Shown here: positions 36,191 through 46,363 of the stretch, piece after piece
How the letters are laid out: each line of letters opens with the position of its first letter
Numbering within the stretch: the first letter of the stretch is position 1
Source of the DNA: Fen-1038 sp963850945
Lineage (GTDB): Bacteria > Chloroflexota > Anaerolineae > Anaerolineales > Villigracilaceae
Reading direction: 5' to 3'
DNA: 64,000 nt
Assembly (NCBI GenBank): GCA_963850945.1
Contig: CAWKNE010000026.1
Coordinates: 372,001 to 436,000, forward strand
Translations under genes and position numbers: made by a program
The notes under the pieces: model-generated
Seen by the model: only the letters and a program-made list of their open reading frames with translations
Told to the model about the DNA's origin: nothing
Database searches by the model: none

Positions 36191-36923
36191 ATGCGCGTTC
36201 TGGTTATGTCGGACATCCATGCAAATTACACCGCGTTGGAAACCGTGCTCAAAGACGCAGGCCAAGTAGATGAGACCTGGTGCCTTGGCGATCTGGTAGG
36301 ATATGGCCCCGATCCCAATGCAGTCGTCGAGCAGGTGCGCGAGCTGAACTCATCTGACGTGTATTATGGGAAACCACGATATGGCGGTGGTTGGAAAGAT
36401 GGCTTTCGAAGCATTCAACGGCGACGCGCGTCGTTCATTGGTTTGGACCGAAAAGGTGCTGACCGAGGATAATATGGATTTCCTGCGTTCCCTGCCACAG
36501 TCCACAAAAGTGCGCGGCGAAGTGACGATGGCGCACGGCAGTCCGCGCGATCCGTTATGGGAATATGTGCTGAATACACTGACAGCGCGTTTGAACTTCG
36601 ATCATTTCGATACGCCGTTTTGCTTTATAGGACATTCGCACATCCAAAGCATGTTTCAGTTGAATGAAGATAATGACACCGTGACTTTGGAATCGGTTAA
36701 GGTTAATCGTCCCATCCTGTTAACCCCGCGCATGATGTTAAATCCTGGTTCAGTCGGCCAGCCGCGTGATCGCGATCCGCGCGCCGCGTATGCAATCTAT
36801 GAAACAGAATCTCGGGAGTGGGAATCGCGCCGCGTGGAATACAACGTGGAGGAGGTCCAACAGCGATTGCGCGAGGCTGGTTTGCCAGAAAGACATGCTG
36901 TGAGACTTGGCGAAGGCTGGTAA
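36191..36923 (+). CDS. YfcE/MJ0936-type metallophosphoesterase (frameshifted)
   Basis: About 243 aa. Metal ligands in order: SDIHAN, GDLVGYGPDP, GNHD (in the second frame), MAHGSPRDP and GHSHIQ, as in calcineurin-like phosphatases acting on small phosphodiesters or nucleotides. One extra base near 36358-36366 interrupts the frame just before MGNHDMA. It starts directly after coaBC. Confidence 0.88.
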
Positions 36924-36966
36924 CCCCCTCCGTCCTTCCCGCAAAGAACAACGGGCAATGCACGAC

Positions 36967-36999
36967 ACCTCTCCCAAACCCTAAGGGTTTGGGAGAGGT
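36967..36999. repeat. perfect 15-bp palindrome (dispersed family A)
   Basis: ACCTCTCCCAAACCC and its exact inverse around TAAG, between the phosphoesterase and DUF4349 genes. The C-rich arm resembles the palindrome inside pyrC (59528-59587). No T-run follows directly. Confidence 0.65.
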
Positions 37000-37074
37000 T
37001 GAGAGAAGGCGGAACTTTTTATAAATTATAATCGTCTATTGAGGGAAATCGCCTTACACATGAAGGAGACAGAA

Positions 37075-38046
37075 ATGAAACGATGGCTTTTGATTACCTT
37101 GATTCTTGCATCATTGATTCTCTCCGGGTGCGGCGTTGCAGCAACTCCGGCCCCTATGGCGCCACAACCCGGCGCACCATCTTTTTCGGGCGGTGCACCG
37201 GTGATAGAAGCACCTGCCGCCACTTCAGCGCCTGCACTTCCCCTTTTAAATGACGCATTGCAATCCGCTCAAGCCAGCGGACCAGCAACGGGCAGTGATG
37301 TTACCACCCCTGACACTGAACGACTCGTCGTTCAAACCGCTGAGTTGACGATCGTCGTCCAAGATGTGAAGACGCGCGTCAGTGACCTCGAACAAATGGC
37401 AAACACCATGGGCGGTTATGTGATATCGGTCAACATTAGTCAGACCTATGCGCCAGATGGGACGCAAGCACCCGACGCACAGATCGTCTTCCGCGTGCCG
37501 GCAAATCAACTGGATGCCGCGCTGACTCAAGTCAAGAAAGGCGCGGTGGATGTTCAAAACGAAACGCGCACTGGCGAGGATATCACCAGCCAATATGTTG
37601 ACTTGCAATCGCGTCTGACCGCGAAAGAAGCCGCCGCCAATCAATTGACGATCATCATGCAGAACGCAACCAAGACTCAGGATGTGCTGAATGTTTATCA
37701 GCAATTGCAACAAGTGGACAGCGACATTGAAGTATTGAAAGGTCAAATCCAATATGACCGGGAAGCGGCACAGCTTTCAGCCATTACGGTTCACGTGGTC
37801 GCTGAAGAAACCATTAAGCCAATTCAGGTCGGCGGATGGAAGCCTCAAGGCACGGCGCGTGATGCGATTCAAAATTTGGTTTACTTCTGGCAAGGCTTTG
37901 TGAATTTCCTCATTGACTTCTTCCTGTTCGTGCTGCCGGTATTGATCACCATCGCCATTCCGTTGTTTATCCTCTTCCTGCTTGTGCGCTGGATCTTCCG
38001 CATGATATTCAAGCGAAAGCCAAAAGCCGAAGTGATCAAACAATAA
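37075..38046 (+). CDS. DUF4349 lipoprotein
   Basis: 323 aa from the ATG at 37075, which follows GAAGGAGACAG. Lipobox LSGC; Ala/Pro-rich spacer; DUF4349 domain (VVQTAELTIVVQDVKTRVSD, GGYVISVNISQTY, DITSQYVDLQSRLTAKEA) with a central coiled coil; one C-terminal helix (FFLFVLPVLITIAIPLFILF) and basic tail. Probably an envelope protein anchored at both ends. Function unknown. Confidence 0.88.
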   Translation: MKRWLLITLILASLILSGCGVAATPAPMAPQPGAPSFSGGAPVIEAPAATSAPALPLLNDALQSAQASGPATGSDVTTPDTERLVVQTAELTIVVQDVKTRVSDLEQMANTMGGYVISVNISQTYAPDGTQAPDAQIVFRVPANQLDAALTQVKKGAVDVQNETRTGEDITSQYVDLQSRLTAKEAAANQLTIIMQNATKTQDVLNVYQQLQQVDSDIEVLKGQIQYDREAAQLSAITVHVVAEETIKPIQVGGWKPQGTARDAIQNLVYFWQGFVNFLIDFFLFVLPVLITIAIPLFILFLLVRWIFRMIFKRKPKAEVIKQ

Positions 38047-38054
38047 CCCAAATG

Positions 38055-38091
38055 TACCCCTCTGCGCAAAAAACAGAGGGGTATAATTTTT
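38055..38091 (+). terminator. intrinsic terminator after the DUF4349 gene
   Basis: TACCCCTCTG (38055-38064) with CAGAGGGGTA (38074-38083), then TAATTTTT. rsmG starts 5 bases later, so rsmG is either read through or attenuated. Confidence 0.75.
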
Positions 38092-38095
38092 GCAC

Positions 38096-38806
38096 ATGGA
38101 AAAACTTATCCGCGAGGCTCAGGAACTTTTTCACATCCATTTGACGGGGCGGCAAGTCATGGGACTGGTCACGTACGAGCGGGAACTATTGGATTGGAAT
38201 CAAAAGTTCAATCTCACCGCCATCAAAGACGCGGAGTTGATCCGCACCAAACATTTCCTCGACTCATTTTCCTGCGTGATGGCATGGGGCGCAAGCCCGC
38301 CGCATCATATCGCGGACGTTGGAACGGGCGCCGGTTTCCCGGGTCTTCCGCTTAAAATTTTATATCCATCCATGCGCGTGACGTTGATCGAGTCGGTCGG
38401 CAAGAAAGCCATGTTCTGCGAACACATGATCCGCATGATCGGACTGGAAAACGTGGAAGTGATCAAGGCGCGCGCCGAAGACGTGGGGCAAATGTCCGCA
38501 CACCGTGAAAAGTATGATTGCGCAGTTGGGCGCGCAGTGGCCAGCATGAACGTTCTTTCAGAATATCTTTTGCCGCTGGTTCGCATCGGCGGAATCATGC
38601 TCGCTCAAAAAGGCGAAAGTGGACCTGCTGAAGCGCAGTCCGCTGAAAAGGTAATGAAATTATTGGGGGGAAAATTGCAACAGGTTATCCAAGTCAATTT
38701 GCCCGGTGTAGTCGATGATCGCTATCTCGTGATCGTAAATAAGTCCCACGCCACGCCACCAACATATCCGCGCAAACCGGGTATGCCAATGAAGCAACCG
38801 TTGTAA
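38096..38806 (+). CDS. rsmG: 16S rRNA (guanine-527-N7)-methyltransferase
   Basis: 236 aa. ELLDWNQKFNLTAIKDAELI, HFLDSF and the SAM loop IADVGTGAGFPGLPLKI are diagnostic; YDCAVGRAVASMNVLSEYLL follows. Methylates G527 of 16S rRNA; loss gives low-level streptomycin resistance in other bacteria. ATG at 38096; the leader is the tail of a terminator hairpin. Confidence 0.95.
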   Translation: MEKLIREAQELFHIHLTGRQVMGLVTYERELLDWNQKFNLTAIKDAELIRTKHFLDSFSCVMAWGASPPHHIADVGTGAGFPGLPLKILYPSMRVTLIESVGKKAMFCEHMIRMIGLENVEVIKARAEDVGQMSAHREKYDCAVGRAVASMNVLSEYLLPLVRIGGIMLAQKGESGPAEAQSAEKVMKLLGGKLQQVIQVNLPGVVDDRYLVIVNKSHATPPTYPRKPGMPMKQPL

Positions 38807-38818
38807 AAGGAGTCCATC

Positions 38819-39328
38819 ATGCAACCTCATTTGCTTGTCACACAATTGCGCTTTGCGCGAAGCGAATTCGTCCGCTGTCTTGAAGGCGTCTCAGATGAAG
38901 ACGCGCGTCACCGATTGTTGCCGATGAACTGCATCAGTTGGATGGTTGGACATCTCACTAATCAGGAACATCGTTATTGGGTCTTATGGCCCACGCAGAA
39001 AAATATTGCACCTCATTTATTCGATCTGGTCGGTTTCGGCAGACCCGCTTCAACTCCCCCTTTAAACGAAATGTGGGACACGTGGCACACCGTCACCGCC
39101 GAAGCGGATAAGTATCTCGATACGCTAACGCCTGAAATCTTGCAAACGCATATAATTAGGGATAATCAGCCAGTGGATGATAGCATCGGCACTCTATTGA
39201 TGCGCAACATCTACCATTATTTCTATCATACCGGTGAAGCTTCCGCTGTCCGTCAGATGCTTGGGCATGCCAACGTCCCCGAATTTGTTGGCGATATGGG
39301 CAAGGCGATATATCAGCCGGAAGTCTAA
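38819..39328 (+). CDS. DinB-family protein
   Basis: 169 aa four-helix bundle. His residues in WMVGHLTNQEHRYW and YHYFYHTGEASAVRQMLGH are the likely metal ligands. Family members include thiol transferases; the specific role is unknown. AAGGAG precedes the ATG; it lies 12 bases after rsmG. Confidence 0.85.
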   Translation: MQPHLLVTQLRFARSEFVRCLEGVSDEDARHRLLPMNCISWMVGHLTNQEHRYWVLWPTQKNIAPHLFDLVGFGRPASTPPLNEMWDTWHTVTAEADKYLDTLTPEILQTHIIRDNQPVDDSIGTLLMRNIYHYFYHTGEASAVRQMLGHANVPEFVGDMGKAIYQPEV

Positions 39329-39390
39329 TTAAAGGAATCCACCATCCTACCGCAGTGCGCGTGATATGGCTTCAATAAAAGATGATTATA

Positions 39391-39420
39391 AGAGCGGATT
39401 GGTATCCGCTCTTTTTGTTT
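39391..39420 (+). terminator. intrinsic terminator after the DinB gene
   Basis: AGAGCGGAT (39391-39399) pairs with ATCCGCTCT (39404-39412), followed by TTTTGTTT. Confidence 0.8.
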
Positions 39421-39460
39421 CTCCATTCCATCCATATCTGCGTTTATAATTCCCCTCGCA

Positions 39461-41929
39461 ATGGATTCCAAAACCCTGCACGTTCTCGAATATGAAAAGG
39501 TTCTCGTGCGGCTGGCAAGCTTTTGTGATTTCTCCGCCTCGGCGGACTTGGCGGGCGCACTTCAACCTTTCAACAACTTTGATGAAGTGACACGTCTGCT
39601 TGCGGAAACAACTGAAGCGCGGCTTTTACTTTCTACAAATGATCTTAGCATCGGCGGCTCGCACGATATTCGTCCCTTCGCCGATCTCGCGGCACGCGGC
39701 GGTGTGCTTGATGCATTGCAATTGCTTGAAATCAAATCCACGTTGATCGCCTGCCGCGACTTGAAAAAATCACTGGCTCATGCCGCAGAAAAAGCCCCGC
39801 GCCTCGCACAAATCGCCATTGGTTTGCCTGAAGCTTTCGGCATCATCGATGCGATCACGCGCGTGCTTTCGGAACGCGGCGAAGTGCTCGAACTCGGCTT
39901 CGGACAAATTAGCGAATATCCGCCGCGAGGTCCGGGTGGCGCGCGACCGTTTGATGTCGCGTTTGCAAAAATATCTCACCAACTCAGCCAATAAGCTTCA
40001 AGAGCCGATCATCACGCAACGGGATGGACGTTACGTAATTCCGTTGCGCGCCGAATTCAAGGGAAGCATCAAAGCCATCGTCCACGACCAATCATCTTCG
40101 GGCGCAACGTTGTTCGTCGAGCCATTGCCGGTTGTCGAGCTTAACAATCAAGTCCGCGAACTCGAACTTGCCGAACGCGATGAAGAACGCCGCATCCTTG
40201 CTGAACTTTCAGCGCTAGTTGGAGAGCACGCGGCTGAGCTCAAATATGGGATTGAAAATCTGGCTGTGCTCGATCTGGCGTTTGCAAAAGCAAAGTATGC
40301 AGAAGAGATTCATGCAAGTGAACCAATCCTGCAACCGATTCCCGATTCCCGAATTACGAACCACGACAAACGACAATCGGGAATCGGGAATCGTAAATCG
40401 TCATCCAGCAACAACCAACCGTCAACCAATGTGGTAGGAGTTCCACCTACCATCAACCTTCTGCAAACCCGCCATCCATTACTCGATCCCAATACCGTCG
40501 TACCGATTGATATCAATCCAAAGCCTGGCACGCACGCTCTTGTCATCACCGGACCAAATACCGGCGGCAAAACCGTTTCACTCAAAACCGTTGGCTTGCT
40601 CGCGCTCATGGCTCAAAGCGGATTGCATATCCCCGCGCAGAGCGGCTCGGAGCTTCCATGCTTTCACGATATCTTTGCAGATATTGGCGACGAACAATCC
40701 ATTGAACAATCGCTCAGCACATTTTCCTCGCACATTACCAACATCATCCGAATCTTAAAGAAAGCCGATCACCGTTCGCTGGTCATTCTCGATGAACTCG
40801 GCGCGGGCACCGACCCGCAGGAAGGCGCGGCACTGGCGCGCGCCATTCTCAGTCATCTCATCGAACGCGGCATCACAACCTTTGTTGCGACTCATTATCC
40901 CGAACTCAAAACTTTTGCACACAGTACGGACGGTGTGGTCAACGCATCGCTTGAATTTGATGTTCAAACTCTGCGCCCGACCTACCATTTGACGATTGGA
41001 TTGCCCGGACGTTCCAACGCGTTGGCCATCGCGCAACGCCTCGGACTCGACCCTCAACTGGTTGCCGCAGCGAAGAGTGAGATCAACCCTGATGATCTAC
41101 GCGCCGATAAACTGTTGGATGATATTCGCAAGGAACGCAATCGTACTTCGCGCGAAGCGCGAGAAGCTGGAGAAGTCGCGCGGCAGGCTTGAAGATCAAA
41201 CCCGCGAACTCGACAAACGTTTGGATAAGATCGAAGACGAGCGCCGCGATGTATTAGCCAAAGCGCGCGCCGAAGGCGAACTCGAAGTGGCAGTATTGAA
41301 ACAAAACATCGAATCGTTGAAAGGACAATTAAAGAAAGCGCGCCAGCCACTAGACGCTATAAAAGCGATGGAACAAAAGTTGGAATCTTTTGAAGAAAAA
41401 ATTCGGGCGCCTGTGGAGAGAAAAAGCGAACCATTGTCAGCGACCAGCAATCGGTCGTTGAAGTTGGGCGAGAAAGTTCTGATCACTTCATTGAAGTCGG
41501 AGGGCATCGTGACCGCTTTGGGAGAGTCGGAGGCGGAGGTTCAGATTGGCACGTTACGAGTCAGAGCCAAGCTGAACGATTTACAAAGAAAAGGTCAAGA
41601 GACACAAGTCGAAAATCGGACGTCGGAGATCGGGAGTCTGGGAATCGGAAATCGAAAATCGAAAATCGTCAATCACAAAGTCGCCTGGCATGGAAATCAG
41701 CCTGCGCGGCAAACTCGTCGAAGATGGACTCGATGAGTTGGATAAATATTTGGAGAAGGCTTACTCCGCGGGATTGCCTTTCGTGCGCATCGTGCACGGC
41801 AAAGGAACGGGCAAAATGCGTGAGGCGGTGCGCATCATGTTGAAGGAAAGCCCGTATGTTAAATCATTTGAAGAAGCGAAGGATAACGAAGGCGGAGCAG
41901 GCGTGACGATTGCAACAATGGCAAAATGA
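39461..41929 (+). CDS. mutS2: endonuclease/ribosome-rescue protein MutS2 (three frameshifts)
   Basis: About 821 aa after correction. Order: N-terminal HTLVLEY-like start (LHVLEYEKVLVRLASFCDFS), core with YVIPLRAEFKGSIKAIVHDQ, ATPase with Walker A GPNTGGKTVSLKT and Walker B LVILDELGAGTDPQEG, FVATHYPELK, coiled coil, KOW-like region and C-terminal Smr domain (MEISLRGKLVEDGLDELDKY, RIVHGKGTGKMREAVR). Extra bases near 39891-39892, 41154-41160 and 41677-41679 split it into four frames. Two in-frame insertions made of GATTCCC-type palindromic repeats (about 40335-40430 and 41600-41680) enlarge it beyond the usual 780-790 aa. Confidence 0.92.
40335..40402. repeat. in-frame palindromic insert in mutS2
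   Basis: CGATTCCCGATTCCCGA at about 40335-40352 is followed by its inverse (TCGGGAATCGGGAATCG, 40377-40394). It encodes IPDSRITNHDKRQSGIGNRK, a low-complexity insertion before the ATPase domain. A related direct array (GGAATCGGAAATCGAAAATCG) lies at about 41640-41670. Confidence 0.7.
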
Positions 41930-41935
41930 TAAAGC

Positions 41936-42393
41936 TCAAGTCAATTGCTTGATCAAATGCCAGCGGCGCTCAAAGAAGTGAATGCGCCGTCGAATATAAA
42001 ATATATCGGGGTCAGCCGCTGAGCGCTGTTCCTTGATCAAATCAATTGCATTGTCCGCAGACATGCCCTGCGCGATCAAAATCGCGGCGCCCATCGCCAC
42101 ACTGCGATGACGTCCGTGAGCGCAATGAACATAAACTTTCCCGTCGTGATGAATGACCTCCAGCGCGGCATTCACGCCGCGCGTCAACGCCCGAAACGGA
42201 ATCGGAATCAGTGGGTTGTCGAACGTGCGAAGCCAGAGATACTGGATATGCAGATCACGGAAATGAGGCTTGGGTCCCGCGTGAAGCGCATGTTGATCAC
42301 CAGACGCACGCCCAAGCCGCGCAGAACGTCATAATCCTTGCGGCGCGGTGTTGTGCCAATGAACAGATCGTCAGTGATTTGCGAAAAGTTCAT
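41936..42393 (-). CDS. dual-specificity protein phosphatase (frameshifted)
   Basis: About 152 aa. N-terminus MNFSQITDDLFIGTTPRRKD; catalytic loop VHCAHGRHRS (HCx5R with Cys and Arg) and a conserved helix MGAAILIAQ. One C is missing in the CCC run (GGG at 42272-42274 on the plus strand); restoring it gives RDPKPHFRDLHIQYLWLRTF and the general-acid loop. Convergent with mutS2. Confidence 0.85.
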
Positions 42394-42452
42394 GACTAAA
42401 TCTTATCACGAGTGGTTTATAATTTTATCAAGATCAATCCGGGAGCCGGGAT

Positions 42453-42695
42453 ATGACCGTTGATGAAGCCATTCAAGAGATGCAATCGAAGATCAGTGCG
42501 GCGTGCGCGGCGGCAGAAATGAAAGTAACCAAGATGTCCGATGAGGAAGCACGCATCAGCGTGCTTGCGCCTGCGGGTGATATGCAAAAAATCAAAGACG
42601 CCACCTTCCAACCCGCAATTGATTTTCTTAATAAGAATGGATTGGACATTCAAGTCTTCGTCTATGACAAGGACGCGCCGCCGTTGAAAGGATAA
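42453..42695 (+). CDS. conserved small protein, source of a partial duplicate at 44849
   Basis: 80 aa, soluble, charged: MTVDEAIQEMQSKISAACAA, then MKVTKMSDEEARISVLAPAG and GLDIQVFVYDKDAPPLKG. No family recognised. GGGAGCCGGGAT precedes the ATG. The last 50 codons recur, degraded, between thrB and the aminotransferase gene. Confidence 0.7.
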   Translation: MTVDEAIQEMQSKISAACAAAEMKVTKMSDEEARISVLAPAGDMQKIKDATFQPAIDFLNKNGLDIQVFVYDKDAPPLKG

Positions 42696-42701
42696 TTTGT
42701 C

Positions 42702-42748
42702 GTAAGGCGGATCGCACTCTTCGAGTATCTATGACGATCTGCCCCTAC
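42702..42748. repeat. GTAAGGCGGATCG inverted repeat (family B)
   Basis: GTAAGGCGGATCG (42702-42714) faces CGATCTGCCCCTAC (42735-42748). It overlaps the first possible thrC Met at 42731, arguing for the Met at 42761. Confidence 0.6.
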
Positions 42749-42760
42749 AGTTCTATATTT

Positions 42761-43816
42761 ATGATATATCAAGGCGTTCTTTCCAAATACGGGCCTTTAT
42801 TAAATCTCCCGCCTCATACGCGGGCTGTGACGCTGCTCGAAGGCAATACGCCTTTGATTCGCACTGACAATTTGTCGCGCCAACTCGGCGGCGGCTTTGA
42901 GTTGTTCATCAAATACGAAGGCTTGAATCCAACCGGCTCCTTCAAAGATCGCGGCATGACTGCCGCCGTCAGTGAAGCCTACGGACGTAACGCAACAACG
43001 GTTATTTGCGCTTCGACCGGCAATACTGCCGCCTCCGCCGCGGCATACGCGGCACGCGCCGGAATGAAATCCATTGTGTTGATTCCGCAAGGCAAAGTCG
43101 CGGCGGGGAAATTGGCTGGTGCGGTCGCGTACGGAGCGCAAGTGATTCAAATTGACGGCTCATTCGATGACGCGTTGACCATGGTTGTCGAGATCACCAA
43201 CAAGCACCCGATATGTCTGGTGAATTCCATCAACCCGTTTCGTATTGAAGGACAAAAGAGTTCCGCGTTTGAAATTTGCGATGTGCTTGAGTCCGCACCG
43301 GATTGGTTGTGTCTGCCCGTGGGCAACGCGGGCAACATCACCGCGTATTGGGCTGGATTCAAACAATATAATCAATTGAAGTCCACTGGCTTGCCGCAAG
43401 TGTTGGGAGTCCAGGCCGCAGGCGCCGCGCCGCTCGTTTTGGGACACGCCGTTGAACATCCGGAAACCGTTGCGACGGCGATCCGCATCGGCAAACCGGC
43501 GCGCGGCGAACAGGCCTTACAGGCCGCAGAAGAATCAAAAGGAAGAATTATCGCTGCGGCCGATTCGCAAATCCTTGATATGCAAAAATTGCTGGCATCG
43601 CTTGAAGGCATTTGGGTCGAGCCTGCGTCGGCGGCGGGATTGGCGGGATTGGCAATTGAAATCACAAGTGGCAGATTGAATCCAAAAGGCAAACGTATTG
43701 TGGCTATCTGCACCGGGCATGGATTGAAAGACCCCGACATCATCACGAAGGATATGCCCAAGCCGCGCATCGTCCCGCCGCGCTTGGATGCGTTGGAAGA
43801 AATTATTTTGAAATGA
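42761..43816 (+). CDS. thrC: threonine synthase
   Basis: 351 aa from the Met at 42761 (MIYQGVLSKYGPLLNLP); an upstream Met at 42731 lies in a repeat. PLP enzyme turning O-phosphohomoserine into threonine. Lysine of the Schiff base in LNPTGSFKDRGMTAAVSEA; substrate loop CASTGNTAASAAAYAARAGM; LCLPVGNAGNITAYWAGFK. It stands 108 bases upstream of thrB in the same direction. Confidence 0.93.
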   Translation: MIYQGVLSKYGPLLNLPPHTRAVTLLEGNTPLIRTDNLSRQLGGGFELFIKYEGLNPTGSFKDRGMTAAVSEAYGRNATTVICASTGNTAASAAAYAARAGMKSIVLIPQGKVAAGKLAGAVAYGAQVIQIDGSFDDALTMVVEITNKHPICLVNSINPFRIEGQKSSAFEICDVLESAPDWLCLPVGNAGNITAYWAGFKQYNQLKSTGLPQVLGVQAAGAAPLVLGHAVEHPETVATAIRIGKPARGEQALQAAEESKGRIIAAADSQILDMQKLLASLEGIWVEPASAAGLAGLAIEITSGRLNPKGKRIVAICTGHGLKDPDIITKDMPKPRIVPPRLDALEEIILK

Positions 43817-43924
43817 AAGATAGTTAACCACGAAGGACACCACACTTGCCCCGGGCGCAAGTGCCGGGGAGGACACAAGGAAAAAATCTTTGCGGCCTGC
43901 ACAGTTTTGGATTGAGAGGTTCAC

Positions 43925-44839
43925 GTGAAAGTTCAAGTAAAAGTTCCGGCAACGACGGCCAATCTCGGCCCCGGGTTCGATGCGCTCGGTCTGGCATTGG
44001 ATTTATGGAACGAGGCTGAGTTCATTTGCACAGACGACAAGCAAATCAGCGTCACCATCGAGGGCGAAGGCGCAGACAAATTGCCGACCGACGCCAATAA
44101 CGCGATTGTGGACGCGGCATTGATGATCTATGAGCTTTCAAAAAAATCATGTCCCGGTCTGCATGTGCATTGCATCAACCGCGTGCCATTGAGTTCGGGG
44201 TTGGGATCGAGTTCGGCGGCCCTGCTGACCGGCATGCTCGGAGCGAATGGCTTGCTGGGAAACCCGTTCAGCGACGAGGAAATTTTGAAACTCGCCATCG
44301 AAACCGAAGGGCACCCCGATAACGTTGCGCCCGCCATGCTGGGCGGGTTGGTCGCTTCGATTGTTTATGACGACCATGTCGTCTCGATGAGACTGCCGGC
44401 GCGGGCGCATCGTTCGCCGTTACATGTGACCATTGTCCTGCCGGATTTTGATTTTCCCACCAAACAAGCGCGTGCCATTCTGCCCAAACAAGTTGACCGC
44501 AAGGATGCCATCTATAACATCAGCCGCGCGGTGTTGGTGACCGAAGCGCTGCGCACGGGCGATCTGGATTTGCTCGGCAAGGCAATGACCGATGCGTTGC
44601 ATCAGCCGTATCGCATCCCGCTCATTCCGGGCGCGCAGTCCGCGATGGACGCGGCGCATCATGCCGGGGCGGGAGCGGTCGCGCTCTCGGGAGCAGGACC
44701 GAGCCTGATCGCATTCTCGTCAAAACCGGAGCCGGGCATCGGTCAGGCTATGAAGCGGGCGTTTGAATCCGCCGGCCTCACGGCACGGATCTTCGAGTTG
44801 GGAACCAGCTACGAGGGCGCAGAAGTTTTAATTGTGTGA
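43925..44839 (+). CDS. thrB: homoserine kinase
   Basis: 304 aa GHMP kinase, GTG start after GAGAGG. KVPATTANLGPGFDALGLAL at the N-terminus, ATP loop RVPLSSGLGSSSAALLTGML, and the third motif AGAGAVALSGAGPSLIAFS. Phosphorylates homoserine; the product feeds thrC. Confidence 0.95.
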   Translation: MKVQVKVPATTANLGPGFDALGLALDLWNEAEFICTDDKQISVTIEGEGADKLPTDANNAIVDAALMIYELSKKSCPGLHVHCINRVPLSSGLGSSSAALLTGMLGANGLLGNPFSDEEILKLAIETEGHPDNVAPAMLGGLVASIVYDDHVVSMRLPARAHRSPLHVTIVLPDFDFPTKQARAILPKQVDRKDAIYNISRAVLVTEALRTGDLDLLGKAMTDALHQPYRIPLIPGAQSAMDAAHHAGAGAVALSGAGPSLIAFSSKPEPGIGQAMKRAFESAGLTARIFELGTSYEGAEVLIV

Positions 44840-44848
44840 GGGGTCAGG

Positions 44849-45009
44849 ATGTCGGATGAAAAAGCGTGCATTACCGTGCTGACCCCGCAGGCGACATGCA
44901 AAAGATCAAGGGTGTCACGTTTCAGCCCGCAATTGATTTTCTCAACAAGGATGGATTGGACATTCAAGTCTTCGTCTATGACAAAGACGCGCCCCCGTTG
45001 AAAGGATAA
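44849..45009 (+). pseudogene. partial duplicate of the 42453-42695 gene
   Basis: Begins ATGTCGGATGAA and matches codons about 30-80 of the gene at 42453: after a missing base near 44881-44886 the frame reads GDMQKIKGVTFQPAIDFLNK and ends GLDIQVFVYDKDAPPLKG, almost identical to the source. The 5' third is absent. Its end (AAAGGATAAA) serves as the ribosome-binding site of the aminotransferase gene. Confidence 0.85.
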
Positions 45010-45010
45010 A

Positions 45011-46174
45011 ATGACTTACGCTTCGCGTACAAATCATCTTGAACCAGAAGGCGCGTATCAGGTATTGGCGCGCGCCAATCAATTGGAAGCCGCAGGCAAA
45101 GAGATCATCCATTTGGAAATTGGCCAGCCGGATTACCCCACCTTTGAGAACGTCGCTCAAGCCGGCATCAACGCGATCCGCGCCGGACACACACGTTATA
45201 CACCACCCGTCGGCATGCCGTCCCTGCGGGAAGCGATTGCCGAAGATAGCGGACGAAGACGCGGCATCCGCGTCGAAGCGGATGAAGTGGTGGTCAGCCC
45301 GGGTGGAAAGCCAAACCTGTTCTTTCCGACTATGGCATTGGTCGAAGCGGGAGACGAGGTGATCTATCCCGATCCCGGTTTCCCAACCTATGAAGCCATG
45401 ATCGGCGTGGCGGGCGGAACGCCGATGGCTGTGCCTTTGCTGGAGGAAAATGGTTTTTCGTTCGATCTGGACTCGTTCGACCGTCTCATCAACGAGCGGA
45501 CCAAATTGATCATCCTGAACTCGCCGGGCAACCCAACCGGCGGCGTGATCCCGCGCGCCGACCTCGAACACATTGCGCGGCAGGCACAGAAATTCAATGC
45601 GTGGGTGATGTCGGATGAAATCTACGCGCGCCTCGTCTATGAGGATGCAGAATTCAATTCCATCGCGTCGGTTCCCGGAATGCAGGAACGCACCATCATC
45701 GTGGACAGTTTCTCCAAAACTTATTCGATGACCGGCTGGCGGCTTGGCTATGGCATCATGCCGCGCGAACTGGCCGCAAAGGTTGACCTGCTGTTGACTC
45801 ACTCTGTGGGTTCAACAGCACACTTTACACAGTTCGCCGGGTTGGAAGCCATCCGCGGCCCGCAGGATCAAGTGAATGTGATGGTCGCTGACTATCAGCA
45901 TCGCCGTGATGTGTTCGTGGACGGGTTGAATGCCATTCCAGGTTTTCTCTGTCAAAAACCGCAGGGCGCGTTCTACGCCTTCCCAAACATCAAAGGCACG
46001 GGTATGAAATCGGATGACCTCGCAAATTTAATTCTTGAAAAGGCGGGCGTGGCGCTATTGCCCGGCTCATCCTTTGGCAAGCACGGCGAAGGTTATTTGC
46101 GCCTTTCGTATGCGAACTCGATTGAAAATATCCGGAAGGGATTAGAACGGATAGGAACTGTGCTAAAAGGATAA
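45011..46174 (+). CDS. class I/II aminotransferase (aspartate-type)
   Basis: 387 aa PLP enzyme. EIGQPDYPTFENV, RYTPPVGMPSLREAIA, NSPGNPTGGVIPRADLE and the Schiff-base Lys in VDSFSKTYSMTGWRLGYGI; the C-terminal Arg is in GYLRLSYANSIENI. Substrate could be aspartate or a branched/aromatic amino acid; grouping with thrC-thrB suits an aspartate-family role. Confidence 0.9.
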   Translation: MTYASRTNHLEPEGAYQVLARANQLEAAGKEIIHLEIGQPDYPTFENVAQAGINAIRAGHTRYTPPVGMPSLREAIAEDSGRRRGIRVEADEVVVSPGGKPNLFFPTMALVEAGDEVIYPDPGFPTYEAMIGVAGGTPMAVPLLEENGFSFDLDSFDRLINERTKLIILNSPGNPTGGVIPRADLEHIARQAQKFNAWVMSDEIYARLVYEDAEFNSIASVPGMQERTIIVDSFSKTYSMTGWRLGYGIMPRELAAKVDLLLTHSVGSTAHFTQFAGLEAIRGPQDQVNVMVADYQHRRDVFVDGLNAIPGFLCQKPQGAFYAFPNIKGTGMKSDDLANLILEKAGVALLPGSSFGKHGEGYLRLSYANSIENIRKGLERIGTVLKG

Positions 46175-46363
46175 TGGAGGAATGGAAAATGGTGCATGGA
46201 GAATGGTAAAGGGGAAGTGACAGCCGCGGCAAAGGAGGATATAGGATGATCGAAGGAAGAGTGAAGGAAGAGTGAAGGATAACCGGATTTAGCTTATAGA
46301 TACGATACAGCTAGGATATAGCTACCTTATAGCCGCCATTTTGCTCCATCCTATACCAGTGCC

